Assembly: GCF_030253575.1 (NCBI RefSeq)
Contig: NC_080569.1
Coordinates: 8,313,501 to 8,377,500, forward strand
Reading direction: 5' to 3'
Origin: Rhododendron vialii
Taxonomy: Eukaryota > Streptophyta > Magnoliopsida > Ericales > Ericaceae
Length of the DNA: 64,000 bases
Shown piece by piece: positions 25,093-41,053 of the stretch; position 1 is the first letter of the stretch, and every line of letters starts with the position of its first letter. The notes under the pieces are model-generated. The model was given only the letters and a program-made list of their open reading frames with translations. It ran no database searches and was not told the origin of the DNA. Position numbers and translations under genes: made by a program.

Positions 25093-27429
25093 ATGGCTGC
25101 CACCAATAATACCCCAACACAACTGGACAAAGACCAGGTTTTTATAGCCTTTTTACGTCTATACATATTTTTGTATATGAACTCATGTGTGTCTCTTAAG
25201 TGCTTTAGGAGGTTTTTGTTTTGTTCTAATGGGTCTGTTTTGGTTTGAAAACAAAAAAAGATTTTCTGTAGATTGGGATATTTTGTTTAATTTGGGAAGT
25301 GGTAAGTCGGACTTGACTTCAGACGACTCTTGATGATATTGCAGATCTTTGGTATGGCAGAAAAGGAGATGGAGTACAGAGTTGAAATGTTCAACAAGTA
25401 GGTTACTCGATTTCGTAAATGTCACCACATGGTAGCGGGCATTATCTATTTTCTGATTTATGCTTGCAATTCGTGAACATATTGCATGTGTGATGATTTC
25501 ATACAAAGATCAAGCCATCAAGGTTTGAAAAGAAACAGATCCATGGCAGAATTTGTAAAAATAGTTTTGTAGACATGGCGATGCTTATTTGGACCTATAT
25601 GACACATTTTATTGTCGGCTGTATCCATTATGCCTTTTATTTAAACTCAGTGTACTTTTCTTCGAGACAATGTGATTGACACGTAGAGATGTTGACCGAA
25701 AAAAGGTAAGTATTGCATGTAGACATTAAGTTGCAACCTTTGCGTGCTATCTAATAGGTTTACGAGGATTGGTTATTGAATGTTCAAGAATGCATCACAT
25801 AGAGATGTTATCTGAGAAAAAGGCAAGTATTGCATGGAGATGTCAATCTTCTTAAAGTGTGCCACCTTGTGAAAATATTAGTTTTCTGTCATGTTGATTT
25901 GTCATCTACTGCGGGGTTCTTAAATGCGATGCTACGTCTCCAATAAGTTGAACTTTGGATTTCAATTTTGTATTGATTATGAGGTTAGCTTTTTTGTTTT
26001 GGAAAAACATGTGCTTTATACCCTGTCCCATATTTAATAGTAATGTACTTAATTGTCAGTCCCTAAGGTTACATATTCTAACAGTGAATGGTCCAACTGA
26101 TTCTTGCTATCTATGCAACATTTTTTGATGCTGGTTTTCGTCAATTAAACTGTTCTACTTTTTTCCAGGCTAACCCACACATGTTTCAACAAGTGCGTTG
26201 AGAAAAGGTTTGCAGATTTAAACTTTTTCTTTAAACTCTGTTGTGGTTGAATTATGGGGTGTAGCTTTCTGGTTGTTGAGAACAGTGTTCTAAAACAAAG
26301 AATTAATCGGCGATTAGTAGGAGATAAATCGCTGGCGGGGCCTATCCGATTAGGTCTGACTAATCATTAATCGCCGATTACTAATTAATATGCACTGATT
26401 AATAGCTTGAAGGTGGCCGACCGCCCGACTAGCGCATAGCGACTTTTAGAACATTGGTTGAGAAAAGGGTGCAGTATAATCGTGTGAATCTGGCTTCAAA
26501 ATCTGAGGATTTTGATTATCACTTTGAAGATGATTTTCTTTGCATTATAAGTGTCATTTAGCTATTTCTTTTTCTGAGAGATCAGAATTTGTCCTGTTTT
26601 TTTTTTTTTTCCCAGGTACAAGGAAGCGGAGCTAAACATGGGTGAAAATAGCTGCATTGATCGCTGTGTTTCGAAGTACTGGCAGGTAAGCTGTTGATTT
26701 TCTACGTGCATGCACTCATTACTATTTGATTTCAAATTAGATAGAGTGATTTTAGGAATCCCTGCTGTCCTTCTATGAGCAAAAAGCAGTTGAAACATCT
26801 ATATGTTCTAGAATCTAATGGAATTATGCTGTCTTACAAAGTATGCTCTAGCAGTACTAGTACTTCTGTGACCTTGTATAGCTCGGGGCTTACATGCTAA
26901 GAACTGATGTACACTTCCCCTCAGGTTTAGGTATAAAATTCTTTTGTTCTTAATGATGCATTGTGGCTGCTTTACGGAAAGGCCCTGGAGAAGCTTCCAT
27001 AAAGGGGTTGACCCAAGGTTAATAGTCAAAGCTGGGTTTTGGGGGAGGGAAGTGAGGAGGGTGCTAGTTGTATTGGAGATAGAGTGACATTGATGGCTTT
27101 GGTCTGTTGATGGATTTTTAGTGGGTAGATCTTGGATTTTTGTTTTGTTCTCTTGTGGTGAAAATCTGTCACTTCGCCCTCGTAGGTTATGCTTCGCGTA
27201 CTATGGTTTTGGACTTTTGGTTCTGTCAGCTACCAAACGTAGCTGGGAAGTTCGTTTCCCTTCATAAGGATCTCTCTTATGACATGTTACTTTACTCATT
27301 TTTTGTCCCTTGAGAAGAAAAGTGAAAGGGATAAAAAGATAAAATTAGTTGACATTGTGTGAGTTGTGTTTTATTCAGGTGACCAATCTCATTGGGCAAT
27401 TGCTCGGTTCCAATCGGCCTCCAATGTGA
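25093..27429 (+). CDS. TIM10: Mitochondrial import inner membrane translocase subunit TIM10
   Basis: Small Tim chaperone of the intermembrane space that, with Tim9, escorts hydrophobic precursors to the inner membrane. Exons are 25093-25137, 25345-25397, 26169-26207, 26616-26685 and 27379-27429 (45, 53, 39, 70 and 51 nt), giving 85 residues. The twin CX3C motif is intact: C38-C42 (CFNKC) and C59-C63 (CIDRC), separated by 16 residues. Other family blocks are [32 protein letters not shown] and [14 protein letters not shown]. Length matches plant TIM10. Intron 3 carries a hAT-like MITE and intron 2 a short duplicated segment (about 25680-25705 and 25800-25825). The 3' region contains a tandem duplication of about 225 bp. 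Confidence 0.95.
26283..26456. mobile_element. hAT-like MITE in TIM10 intron 3
   Basis: This 174-bp element has ends CAGTGTTCTAAAA and the complement of CAATGTTCTAAAA and is flanked by a perfect 8-bp duplication GTTGAGAA (26275-26282 and 26457-26464). The interior has inverted AATCGGCGATTA-type segments. The 8-bp duplication and CA-TG ends fit hAT. It lies between the 26169-26207 and 26616-26685 exons. Confidence 0.88.
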
Positions 27430-27462
27430 ATTTTGTACATGCTCTTCCAATCAGCAAGCGGC

Positions 27463-27903
27463 TGCCATGGAAGACCTGGAGATTTTGTTTACCTTTTCCT
27501 TCGTGCCTTGCCTACATTTTCTTAGCGGATGGTAGTTTGTTGTTTACAAATTTTCTGATGGAATATAAACTAATGTCATTGTTTCAACATGCTTACATGG
27601 GTATAACTTGAGCCTTTTATATTATTAAAGTTAAGGCTATTAGATATCATGGCTGTTTTGTATCTTGGAACATCGAATGAAATAAATACTGCCATGGGAG
27701 ACCTGGAGTTTTTTCTATTTTGGTTCATTCGTGCCTTGCCTACATTTTCCTTGTAGCTTACAAATTTACATATTGAACTATAAATTAATGTCACTGTTTC
27801 AACATCCTTCTATGGGTATAACTTGAGGCTTTTTTTTGGTAATAAAGTTAAGGGTGTTAGGCATTATGCCGTTTTGTATCTTGCAACATTGAATGAAATA
27901 ATC
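27463..27903 (+). repeat. Tandem duplication in TIM10 3' region
   Basis: Two adjacent copies of about 225 and 216 bp (roughly 27463-27687 and 27688-27903). Both share GCCATGG(A/G)AGACCTGGAG, CGTGCCTTGCCTACATTTTC, GGGTATAACTTGAG and TTGAATGAAATAA-like ends. The duplication starts about 35 bp after the TIM10 stop, so it probably doubles the 3' untranslated region and possibly its polyadenylation signals. Confidence 0.85.
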
Positions 27904-28420
27904 ACTGATTGCCAGTTTTAAATTTTGTTCAAGCTCATTGACCTTCACAAGCAGCCCCTTTATTGCAAGCATGCATTTACGGATTACTCAAAGGTGGAAA
28001 ACAGAAAAACATCAAAATTAAGCTCATTAAAACTGTTTTTTTTTTAGCTTTTTAAAGTTATTTTTTTTATTGCGAAATATTTTAAGTGTACCAAAGCTAA
28101 CACAGTTGGAGACAAAGCAAAGGTAATAGTTGTGGCTTAACAGTTAATCGGCTCTAAATACAAACATGGTAATCATTCTTACAATTGCGACTTGAAGTCA
28201 AGATGAGGGTGAAAGTGAAACTCTGAAACTGAAAATGGGTTTCTACTGAAAAAGTACAACAAAACTCCTCCAATTTTGGAGAGAACTAAAACCATTCAGA
28301 CCTACAAATTGATGTTGCAAGGACTGCAGAAACTCTAATGGCAAAGAAAAAAACACAATGGATAGATACAAGGAGTATTCCTTGGTTAGACAAAAATGAA
28401 AAGGAAAAACCTATACACTT
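27904..28420. other. TIM10/BSK convergent spacer, no gene seen
   Basis: AT-rich sequence between the 3' ends of the convergent TIM10 and BSK genes. No coding sequence or clear repeat is visible; it should contain both polyadenylation regions. Confidence 0.5.
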
Positions 28421-33009
<4,589 letters not shown>

Positions 33010-33188
33010 TGTTTGGTTCCAGAGAGAGAGAGAGAGAGAGAAGCTGAAGGGCGTGTCTCTTTCTCTCACTAGGGGGTTTTAGAGTGTTTCATTGGAAAGA
33101 GAAAGTGAGAGGAAAAGAACAAACCAGATGGAAAAGAAAGTAGAAAATGGAAAGAAAATAGAGGAATAATTGTTTACTACTATTTGGG

Positions 33189-33204
33189 GAGAGAGAGAGA
33201 GAGA

Positions 33205-33241
<37 letters not shown>

Positions 33242-33265
33242 CGAGCGAGAGTGAGGGAGAGAGAA
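33189..33265. repeat. Compound (GA)n(GT)n(GA)n microsatellite upstream of BSK5-like gene
   Basis: GA, GT and GA tracts follow one another about 180-255 bp upstream of the BSK start codon, with further CT runs at about 33310-33340. The position suggests leader or core promoter DNA. Confidence 0.85.
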
Positions 33266-33340
33266 GCAGAAAAGGGGTGAACCTTTTTGGATCCAAGGTT
33301 TCTCACTCCTCTCTCTCTCTGTTTCTCTCTCTCTCTCTAT

Positions 33341-33780
33341 ACTGGCACGATTTCACGTTTTCGGCTAACCAAGTCATCATTCCCTCGTTTCTTGAGTTTT
33401 TATCCTTTTCGAGTGAATGAATGAAGAGAGTGTTGTTCTGAAATTTCTGTTGCGAGAACTGCCAAAGAACTCTACCCACGCCACGCTCTGTCTTTTCTTT
33501 TTTAAAGTAGTCCACTCCTACGTTGCTTTCGACTGCGAGATTTGATCAAAATTTTCCTCCTCGGCTGCATGTGCCGTGCGCTGCTGTTCCACCGAAATGG
33601 TTTGTCAATAGATAAGGAGTACACTCCCATTTGGATTTGAGTTCTGGTCTCTGTACTAACCATCGGGCAAGATTGTGATAATAATGTTCGAAAGTCGAAA
33701 CTGCACGTGATGGGACTTCAACTTCCGCTCCGGCCACATTGCGATAAGATCTCTTGTAGATGGTTATGCGATGTCGAGAG
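33341..33780. other. BSK upstream spacer, no gene seen
   Basis: Intergenic sequence upstream of the BSK5-like gene. Short minus-strand frames here have no recognisable domain. No gene is supported. Confidence 0.45.
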
Positions 33781-34171
33781 CAATGGCCGGAACCAGAAAT
33801 TTTTAATACGAGATGCTAAAAATTAAAAGTTCAATTGTAAATCTTACTACACTAGTGCTTGTATAGGATTTGGGGAGAAATTTTTTAGTGTTGGGTGGAC
33901 ATGGTCACGTGGTGCCCGTGCACGCATTTCAACCTTAATGTAAAATTATCGAAACACTCCCTCAAACCTAAACAAATTTGGGCCTTCCAAAACGCATTTG
34001 GACGGTCGAGATGCGTGCACGGACACTGAAAAATTTCTTAGATTTGAGCATTGTGATGTGAGGAGTGCCAATAGGATTCAATTTTACTACGTTAGTGCAA
34101 TAAACATATAGAGGTAATAGTCAAGATGGGGCGCCCGAGCACCCCCACCTTCACATGTAGATCTGCTCCTG
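33781..34171. mobile_element. hAT-like element remnant containing a nested MITE
   Basis: The left end CAATGGCCGGAACCAGAAAT and the right end, reverse-complemented CAGGAGCAGATCTACATG, resemble the CAGTGGCGGANCCAG ends of plant hAT-like non-autonomous elements. The right end adjoins GGGGCGCCCGAGCACCCCC, a common subterminal pattern. The interior is interrupted at about 33875-34037 by a Mutator-like MITE related to the one at 41590-41820. The target duplication is too decayed to call. Confidence 0.5.
33875..34037. mobile_element. Mutator-like MITE nested in hAT-like remnant
   Basis: Termini GGAGAAATTTTTTAGTG and the complement of AAGAAATTTTTCAGTG, with GGTCACGTGGTGCCCGTGC inside, match the family at 41590-41820. 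Flanking 9-mers GGATTTGGG and AGATTTGAG agree at 7 of 9 positions. Confidence 0.55.
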
Positions 34172-36640
34172 ATTGAGACTTGAGAGTATTTGCCGCCCAA
34201 TTTATTTGTCTATTTTGAAGAATTTAAATTAATAAAAATAAAAATTTAGAACTTCCAAAAAATGCCCTGCATTCAACTTAGAATTATCATTTGGATTCTT
34301 GAAAGAAGGATAAATGAGGAAATTCATAAGATTTTGTAGGTCAATTTTCTAAAATTTCGACAAACAACTGAACACGAAAAAGTCAAAAAAGACAAACAAA
34401 ATAGAACAAATGGAGTAATTCTTAACAGGTAAGTATATAATTTGCCTATTTTCATTTCTCCTCTTATGTAACAAAAATAACATGTGCATCCACCTCTTAT
34501 TATTATTTGACAACAAAAAACGTCATTGTGTTAGGATGGGGAGCATGCATAGTCATGGAGATTTTTATTTTTATTTTTTTTATAACTCAAGTGTTCGGAT
34601 AAATTTCCGTACATCTCAATTAATCTTGCGAGACTTGTAAGGGTCCCTACTATAGATATAGCCATGTTGTTGGGGCAGACTCTTCGTTTAGAGTTTACGA
34701 TACAATTTTCAGTCTCTATATTGAGAATTATGTAAACTGTAAAGAACATATTGGCAATGGAAAGGATCAAGCGGGGAAAAAAAAAATGAAAATAGATTTA
34801 AAAATGGATAGAGACGGATACAATAACTATCGATAATCAAAGGACTGCCGAGAAAAATACTCTTTGGAGGAAGGCAAGAGGGTAATTTCACATACCAACT
34901 CACTTAAGTAATTGCTAATTAGGGAGAGGCATAATGGACTCTTTAAATACACACAGATAATACCCTCGCCACTAAAGAGGGCCCAAGGAGCCTGTACCAA
35001 AGGTCAAGCACTCAAACTATAACGGGTGGGTGAGACTTGGTTGCTTTGGAGGAGGGCAAGAGGGTAATTCCACATACCAACTCACATAGATAATTGTTGA
35101 CTAAGAAGAGGTATAATAGACCCTTTAAACACACACACAAACACACACACACACACACACAATACCCAAACTTCCAATGTGAGAGCCGCAAAGAAAAATA
35201 CTCTATAGATTTGATAAAGCGACTGATTGAAAAAAAAAATTAGGGGGAAGGAATAAATTGAAAATGGAAAAATTAAACCCTTGGGCCAATTTAGGGGTAT
35301 TTCACGACACGGGCGCTGATAAAAATCGAAAATGAAGAAACTAAACCCATGGGAGAAATCAGAATGAGCAATTGTCTCACTCGACCCGAAATTGTGATCA
35401 ACATTTCGGAGGTGTTTCCACTAACAATTTCGGGTCACAATTTATTGCATTTTGACAAGTTATTCACATTAACTCACAACTTACGGGTTTGTAAAAACAA
35501 CTTGACATTTCCAACAAGAAGAAGTGGTATTGCTAACAATTTTGGGCTACAATTTATTGCATTTTGAAAGGTCGTCCACACTAACTAACTCGTAACTTAT
35601 AAGTTAATGGAAACAACTGGACATTTTTTTTAATAATAAAAATAAAAAGTGGTGCATAAGTTATTGCTTTCTGAAACGCACCCTTAGAGTACAGCGATAT
35701 TGATTATATTTTGCATAATACTACTTATTTCTATTTATTTGGCTTTGTGGCAACGCATAAATAACAAGATTATTCAATGAGCTAAGCTCAACACACATCC
35801 CATTTCTTTCTGATCAGATCTGATCTGATAATGGAGCTTCAAAGCATGGGGCTCCTACGCGCATATAAGTCACGTGGAACAAATTGCAATTAGTTTCTCA
35901 TTTTAATAAGGAGTTTTTTTTTCTTCAAATATTGTATACATCAACCGGAGTTATAAAGAGTTAGTAGGTTAGTTCTCGTCCCCTTGAAAAGTTTCAGAAA
36001 TTATTCATAGCCCATTCATGATGAGGCTCGAATTCCGGCCTGCAGTAAAGAAAGATTCAAGAGATGCCAACTGAATAACGTTAGCAAAAATGTAGTATAG
36101 TACAGTAATGTAGTACACCATTTATTGTCAGAATTAGGCTAACTTTCGGCTGAGTCAAAGTCAAAAAAAAGAAAAGAAGAGACAACTAGATTACGTATAC
36201 AATTGCGTTATGTGTTAGTAGTACTAATAAATGCCTCTGGTTTAGGTAAAGTTGCTTTAAATTTTGTACTTAAACGCCACAGTCCTTATCATTATCCACT
36301 TCAAAGGCACGTGGATACTAAAATTAAGGAATAGTAGTATAGATGACACTCGAAACATGAAAATAGATCGTTCGTTTTTTTTTATGAATATTTTTATGGT
36401 CTGTGTGTCATGTATTCTAACATTTTTTATACTAATTTGACGGTCCAAAAATCACAAATAATCTGATTTCCTTGACTGTTTTTTTTTTTTCCAGAGCTTC
36501 ACCCTACTAAACTAACGTTGTGCGAATTCAATGCACGGGCCAAAAAAATATTTAGATTTGTGGTCGAAAACAAAAATTCTAATAACTTGCATTAGTTTGA
36601 TAAAATTGATCGAATTAACTAGTACGAGCTAGGTCCTCAC
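34172..36640. other. Intergenic, with two diffuse local duplications
   Basis: No gene seen. Segments 34861-34965 and 35046-35150 are about 80% alike (both with GGCAAGAGGGTAATT, CACATACCAACTCAC and a CACACA run). Segments at about 35414-35460 and 35525-35572 also repeat (CTAACAATTT, then ACAATTTATTGCATTTTG). Both look like old local tandem duplications. A CA-rich tract is at 35128-35162. Confidence 0.6.
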
Positions 36641-36885
36641 ATGCTGCAAAAGGCTCCAAACACAGTTGTTTCAGTTAACAACTTAGTTTTAGTTTTAGTT
36701 TACTTTTCAATCATTATCCTATTTCTTTCTCCAATCATTACCATATTTCTCCAATTATTACTTTCTCATCTCTTTCTATCTCTCTCAAATCATTATCCCT
36801 ATCTTCAATCATTACTCTATTTCTCTCTCCACCTATTACCAAAACTAAATTAAACTAAACTCCCAACCAAACACAACCTTTGTGT
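36641..36885. mobile_element. Possible Tourist-like MITE remnant
   Basis: The right end, reverse-complemented, reads GGTTGTGTTTGGTTGGGAG, a common Tourist terminus. The interior is a run of CAATCATTA(C/T)-type units in CT-rich DNA. The left terminus is weak (CCAAACACAGTTGTTTCAG near 36656). I call it tentatively. Confidence 0.4.
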
Positions 36886-36955
36886 TTTAAAGGTGTGTAT
36901 AGCATGGCTCTTATACGGTATATGTGTTAGTGTGTTACATATATGTATGCACATG

Positions 36956-36994
36956 TGTGTGTGTGAGAGGGAGAGAGAGAGATATGTATGCACA

Positions 36995-37029
<35 letters not shown>

Positions 37030-37041
37030 TATGTATGCACA

Positions 37042-37082
<41 letters not shown>
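36956..37082. repeat. Compound minisatellite of ATGTATGCACATG plus GT and GA tracts
   Basis: Three consecutive units each contain ATGTATGCACATG followed by a (TG)n tract and a (GA)n tract, with unit lengths of about 45-55 bp that vary by tract length. A fourth, partial GTATGCACATG start is at 36944. Repeated simple-repeat pairs amplified as one larger unit suggest slippage or unequal exchange. Confidence 0.85.
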
Positions 37083-37087
<5 letters not shown>

Positions 37088-37718
37088 TTGTAAGATACCA
37101 GCATCAGAGCACATGGTGAACTGGGTCCTCCACTGGATCTAATATATCCAAAAGCCTGCAGAAGACGAAAGGTAGCTAGTAATCAAAATACTACTACTAG
37201 TATATATTCGGCCCAAAATGATGGAGAAAAGCCTTTGTCATAACTTTGATGGTCTTCTGCTTGCTCATTGGCTGAATTTTCCAGCTCGAATTTACACAAC
37301 CTCTCCTTTTTTTCTTTTTTCTTTTTTGTGTCATTGAGAAACCCCTTTTGAATCAGGTTTGACTCATAAAATGGTGCATGGGCCACAATGCTATGATCAA
37401 CATTTTTGGTGCCTGCACCATATGTTCCAGAACCCGCTGACTGTCTCTATGCCTTTCTTTCCCCACTTTTTCTTTCTCAGTACATTTTAGTGATCTCCTG
37501 CCTCTGTATTTGAAGACTAGGGAAAAACCTAGCCCACATGGACAGACAAATTTCTATTTTCCATCCAGCTAGTCTTTCTTCCACCTATTTGAGTGGTCCG
37601 GACTCGAACGGTCGAGTCCAGGGAACATGGTTAACCATAAATTATTGTGCTCGCGATTCTTCATCCTCCAACGCCAAAAATGCATATTGTTCATTAAGAG
37701 GAGCAACTGGAAGACTTG

Positions 37719-37755
<37 letters not shown>

Positions 37756-38830
37756 CAATTGGACCCTCATCATAAACCAATTATCTCTAAAATTCACACA
37801 CCACCCAAACACTTGCAGACGAACTTTGTGTAAGCCCAGTCGAGCTGAATACTACATGGTCTCTCAAGTGCCACAAACGAAGAAAATGAATGAGGACACG
37901 GTATCAAACCCAAAATCTTCAATTTTTGAGAAGTCGGTAAGGCCATAAGGCAGGGATTTGGAAAATGCTTTATGGGGTTGGAAGGAGGCATGTGACTAGA
38001 GCGGAGCGTCACATGATCAAGCATTTGTAGGACTATAAATACACGATTTATTAGGCAAAAAAGCGTTATCCTAAAGAAGATGCTGCTGCTATTCCTATAG
38101 ATTCCTTACATGTATAGAAAAGGCATATGCGTAAGGAAACAGTGATAATTTTGAACGTATGAATCGCGATGAAATTCTATTTGTTTAGGCGCTACACGAT
38201 GTAAAAAGGAAATGAAAAAAGCAAAGGATATGAACCTGTTAATATATGCCAAAAATTCATGCATTGAAGACATCTAAGACCAGGGCCGCCGGTGGTGCCA
38301 AAGTGGCATTGCCAAATTCTTTTCTTTTAGTCGCACAGTGTCGAAAAGAATAAAAAATAAAAAATTCTTGTTTGGTGTCCTTCTTACACAATCTGAAAAC
38401 AATTTAATCCATCCCATTTTCCATGCAAATGAAATAGTTTGGATGATTTGGCAAGTTTGGTAGCAATTTCTAAAGATGATGCCATATATGACACCAAGAA
38501 TGACATTGCTTAAATTAGACATTCCTTTATTCGTTCCTCAATTTGGATTCCTCCTTTCTTCAAGTAGTGAATTAACGAAATTGCAACCAATTACCATGAT
38601 CCACACAGCTAGCCCCAGCAACAGAGCATGATAACAAGCAATGATATCAAGTGGTGCGAAATGGTAAAGATTTGCAAACTTGTAACCAATTTATATTATT
38701 ATCCTACATAAAGTCTTTTAAAGTTTTCTCTCTTCAGTTATCCGGCTTTTGCACATTCTTCTTTAGTAGTAGTATTTGTTTACGTTTTGATAGTATTGCT
38801 ATCATTGAAGAAAAGGAAATACACGGTACC
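37083..38830. other. Intergenic, no gene seen
   Basis: Includes a (GA)n microsatellite at 37723-37753. The minus-strand frame at 37794-38024 has no recognisable domain. No supported gene or complete transposon was found. Confidence 0.45.
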
Positions 38831-39375
38831 TAAGGCTGCAAACGAGCCGAGCCGAGCCGAGCTTTACAATGTTCAAGTTTGTTTATTAAGTTTTTAATAA
38901 ACACGAGCTCGAGCTCAGTGAAAACTTAAAGAGTCGAGCTCAAGCCGAGCGGGCCTTGGCTTGACTTGAGTTCGAGCTTGTTCATGAGTGTCAACGGACC
39001 AACGAAAAATATATATATATCCTTGCATAGGCCTAATACAACCAAAAATATTTTGATTGTGAAAGTATATATTTTTCATTTTCCTATGGAGCAGGGGTGT
39101 ATTGGTATGCATATGCTCTCGCCTCCCTTAGTTGATTGGAAAGTGAAACGGAAAGAACAAATTATGAAATAACAATAAAAATCCTAAACTTAAGTATATA
39201 TACCCCGGCTCACGAGCCGACTCGAGCCGAGCTTATCCTAGCTCGAGCTCGGCTCGGTTACAAAACGAGCTGAAAAAATTGGCTCGAGCTTGTTCGTTTA
39301 ACTTCCGAGCCGAGCTTGAACGAGCTACTACCGAGCCGAGCTGCGAGCCGCTCGCAAGGTTCGTTTGCAGCCCTA
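38831..39375. mobile_element. hAT-like MITE rich in GAGCCGAGC motifs
   Basis: This 545-bp element has ends TAAGGCTGCAAACGAGCC and the complement of TAGGGCTGCAAACGAACC. It is flanked by 8-mers ACGGTACC (38823-38830) and ACAGTACC (39376-39383), identical at 7 of 8 positions. Both subterminal regions are packed with GAGC, CTCGAGC and GAGCCGAGC motifs in opposite orientations, which may bind the hAT transposase. A partial relative is at about 47968-48250. Confidence 0.82.
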
Positions 39376-39884
39376 ACAGTACCTATTTACCAACAACCTT
39401 CATAAGAAATCCGATCTCTTTCTGATCTGAAAAACTCATGCACCTCTATATCAAAAGATTTTTCGGCTATTGAATTGTGTGACTTTTTTATTTTATGTTT
39501 TAAATTTAACGGCCAGAAAATCGCTCGGCACAAAGACTGAGCTGCACATGATAAGTTTTCAACACACAACATCCTGAACCTGAACGGATCTGCCCTCCGT
39601 TCGTTAATCATCTACTCCAAAATTTGCTTGATGTATGAAGCAGACAAGGCAAACCACAAGCTAGTAACAAGAACACTCAAATTTCTCATTACATATCGCA
39701 ATTAAAACCTTACAACACCCAAAACAGGACTTAAGACTCTGAAACAGAAAATACAACCGATCCAACACACTACTAGCCGATCAAAAAAAAAAAAACACAC
39801 TACTACAATTCACATCATATATATAACGGTAGTAATAAAATACTGACTCAGGCATCTTGAGAGAGAATTTACATCGACCAAAAT

Positions 39885-40361
39885 CTAACCGGAAATCTCA
39901 ATACTCTTAACATCGGGCTTCTTCACCTCCTCCTTTGGAACCGTCACGGTCAGAACCCCGTTCTCCATCCCCGCCCTGATCTGATCCATCTTCGCGTTCT
40001 CCGGCAGCCTGAACCGCCTCACGAACTTTCCGCTGCTCCTCTCCACCCGGTGCCACGCCTCGTCCTTCTCCTCCTTCTCCGCTCTCCTCTCCCCGCTGAT
40101 CTGCAACACCCTGTCGTCCTCCACCTCCACCTTCACCTCCTCCTTCTTCAGCCCCGGCAGGTCCGCCTTGAACACGTGCGCCTCCGGGGTCTCCTTCCAG
40201 TCCACGCGCGTGGTCACCAACGCCGAGTTCTCGCGGAATAGTTGGGGGAATTGGGGAAAGGTCCGAAATGGGTCCCAGACGTCGAGGGGGAAGGGATCGA
40301 AGATGCTGTTGCTAGCGCTGCTGCCTCGTCGGTCGCCGAAGAAGCTTGGGATTAGAGACAT
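39885..40361 (-). CDS. HSP18: Class I small heat shock protein (about 18 kDa)
   Basis: Cytosolic class I alpha-crystallin chaperone that binds unfolding proteins and forms large oligomers. A single uninterrupted exon encodes 158 residues, the usual class I length. The start at 40361 gives [13 protein letters not shown], the class I N-terminus; an in-frame ATG 24 codons upstream is unlikely. [14 protein letters not shown] (19-32) is the class I signature. The alpha-crystallin domain spans about 50-143, with [27 protein letters not shown] and [12 protein letters not shown]. The C-terminal oligomerisation motif is I154-E-I156. Like the tubulin first exon, it is GC-rich against AT-rich surroundings. 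A TATA-like box and a heat-shock element lie upstream, and a LINE fragment begins 364 bp upstream of the start. Confidence 0.96.
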   Translation of the reverse strand: MSLIPSFFGDRRGSSASNSIFDPFPLDVWDPFRTFPQFPQLFRENSALVTTRVDWKETPEAHVFKADLPGLKKEEVKVEVEDDRVLQISGERRAEKEEKDEAWHRVERSSGKFVRRFRLPENAKMDQIRAGMENGVLTVTVPKEEVKKPDVKSIEISG

Positions 40362-40506
40362 TTTTTTCTGGGTTTGGTGCGGAAGTGAATCGAAGGAATT
40401 GGTTGAGCGTTTGGAAGCCTGATTGGATTGCAAGAAGAATGCTACGCTGGAATGATTGCTTTGGTTTGTTGCTGCTGAAGTGAGGAGAAAGAGGAGGGAC
40501 GTGTTG

Positions 40507-40592
40507 GGTATTTATGAGAAGTGAAAGGAGAATTCTAGTGCGTTCGGGGATTATCGATGCGGATAAGTGCGAAGTGGGCTGACGAAGTTTCT
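40507..40592 (-). promoter_or_regulatory. sHSP promoter: TATA-like box and heat-shock element
   Basis: On the minus strand CATAAATACCC (40507-40517) serves as a TATA-like box about 150 bp from the ATG. Further upstream CTAGAAACTTCGTC contains GAAACTTC (40584-40591), a GAAnnTTC pair as bound by heat-shock factors. Only one good pair is visible, fewer than in strong heat-shock promoters. Function is inferred. Confidence 0.55.
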
Positions 40593-40724
40593 AGTACCTG
40601 CGAGACGTATCTAGACGGACGGACCAACCCGTGAGGACGTAAGAGCCTAGCTCGGCCCAACTGAGGTGGATCGTAGGCCCATACACAACGGTGGAAAACG
40701 AGTAATGCCATAGACACAACAACT

Positions 40725-41053
40725 CTGCTTGTACCCAGGCAATCACCCCCAGACCCAGAGTCTGCTGATCAATGAAGCTCATTTTTTATTGGCTCAGACT
40801 AACACTACGATTGGGCACATTCACTGTTCGGCTAATCAATGTGCTGACCACCTTACTAGGTTGAGAGTTGAACACACGGAAGATTTTGTGTTTGTTATGG
40901 ATATGCCTATCGCGATGAAAGAATTTATAATTAGAGAGATAGCTTAAATATTTGACAAGTGCTAGATTAGCTTGTGGGCCAAAAACTCTGTTTGTACTCT
41001 TAATGTGGTACTCTCTTTCGTAAGTTTTGTTGAATTTTCGTTTGACAAAAAAA
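40725..41053 (+). mobile_element. 5'-truncated LINE ending in RNase H tail and poly-A
   Basis: An open frame from about 40729 to 40947 translates to the end of a plant LINE RNase H domain: SLLINEAHFLLAQ, then IGHIHCSANQCADHLTRL, where the H-x-x-A/N-x-x-A-D pattern is diagnostic. An untranslated tail follows, ending TTTGACAAAAAAAA. The insertion is flanked by a 15-bp duplication ATAGACA(C/T)AACAACT (40710-40724 and 41054-41068) with one mismatch. This is a classic target-primed, 5'-truncated insertion. No stop interrupts the retained frame, so it is relatively young. Confidence 0.85.

Noticed and set aside
36956-37082. Regularly spaced repeats as a CRISPR-like array
   Set aside because: Units are simple GT and GA tracts of variable length in a plant nuclear context, with no unique spacers.
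37794-38024. Minus-strand frame starting MLDHVTLRSSHMPPSN
   Set aside because: I considered a small gene or retroelement leader, but no domain, splice partner or repeat end supports it.
40050-40422. Plus-strand frames opposite the sHSP gene
   Set aside because: They are antisense shadows of the GC-rich sHSP exon.
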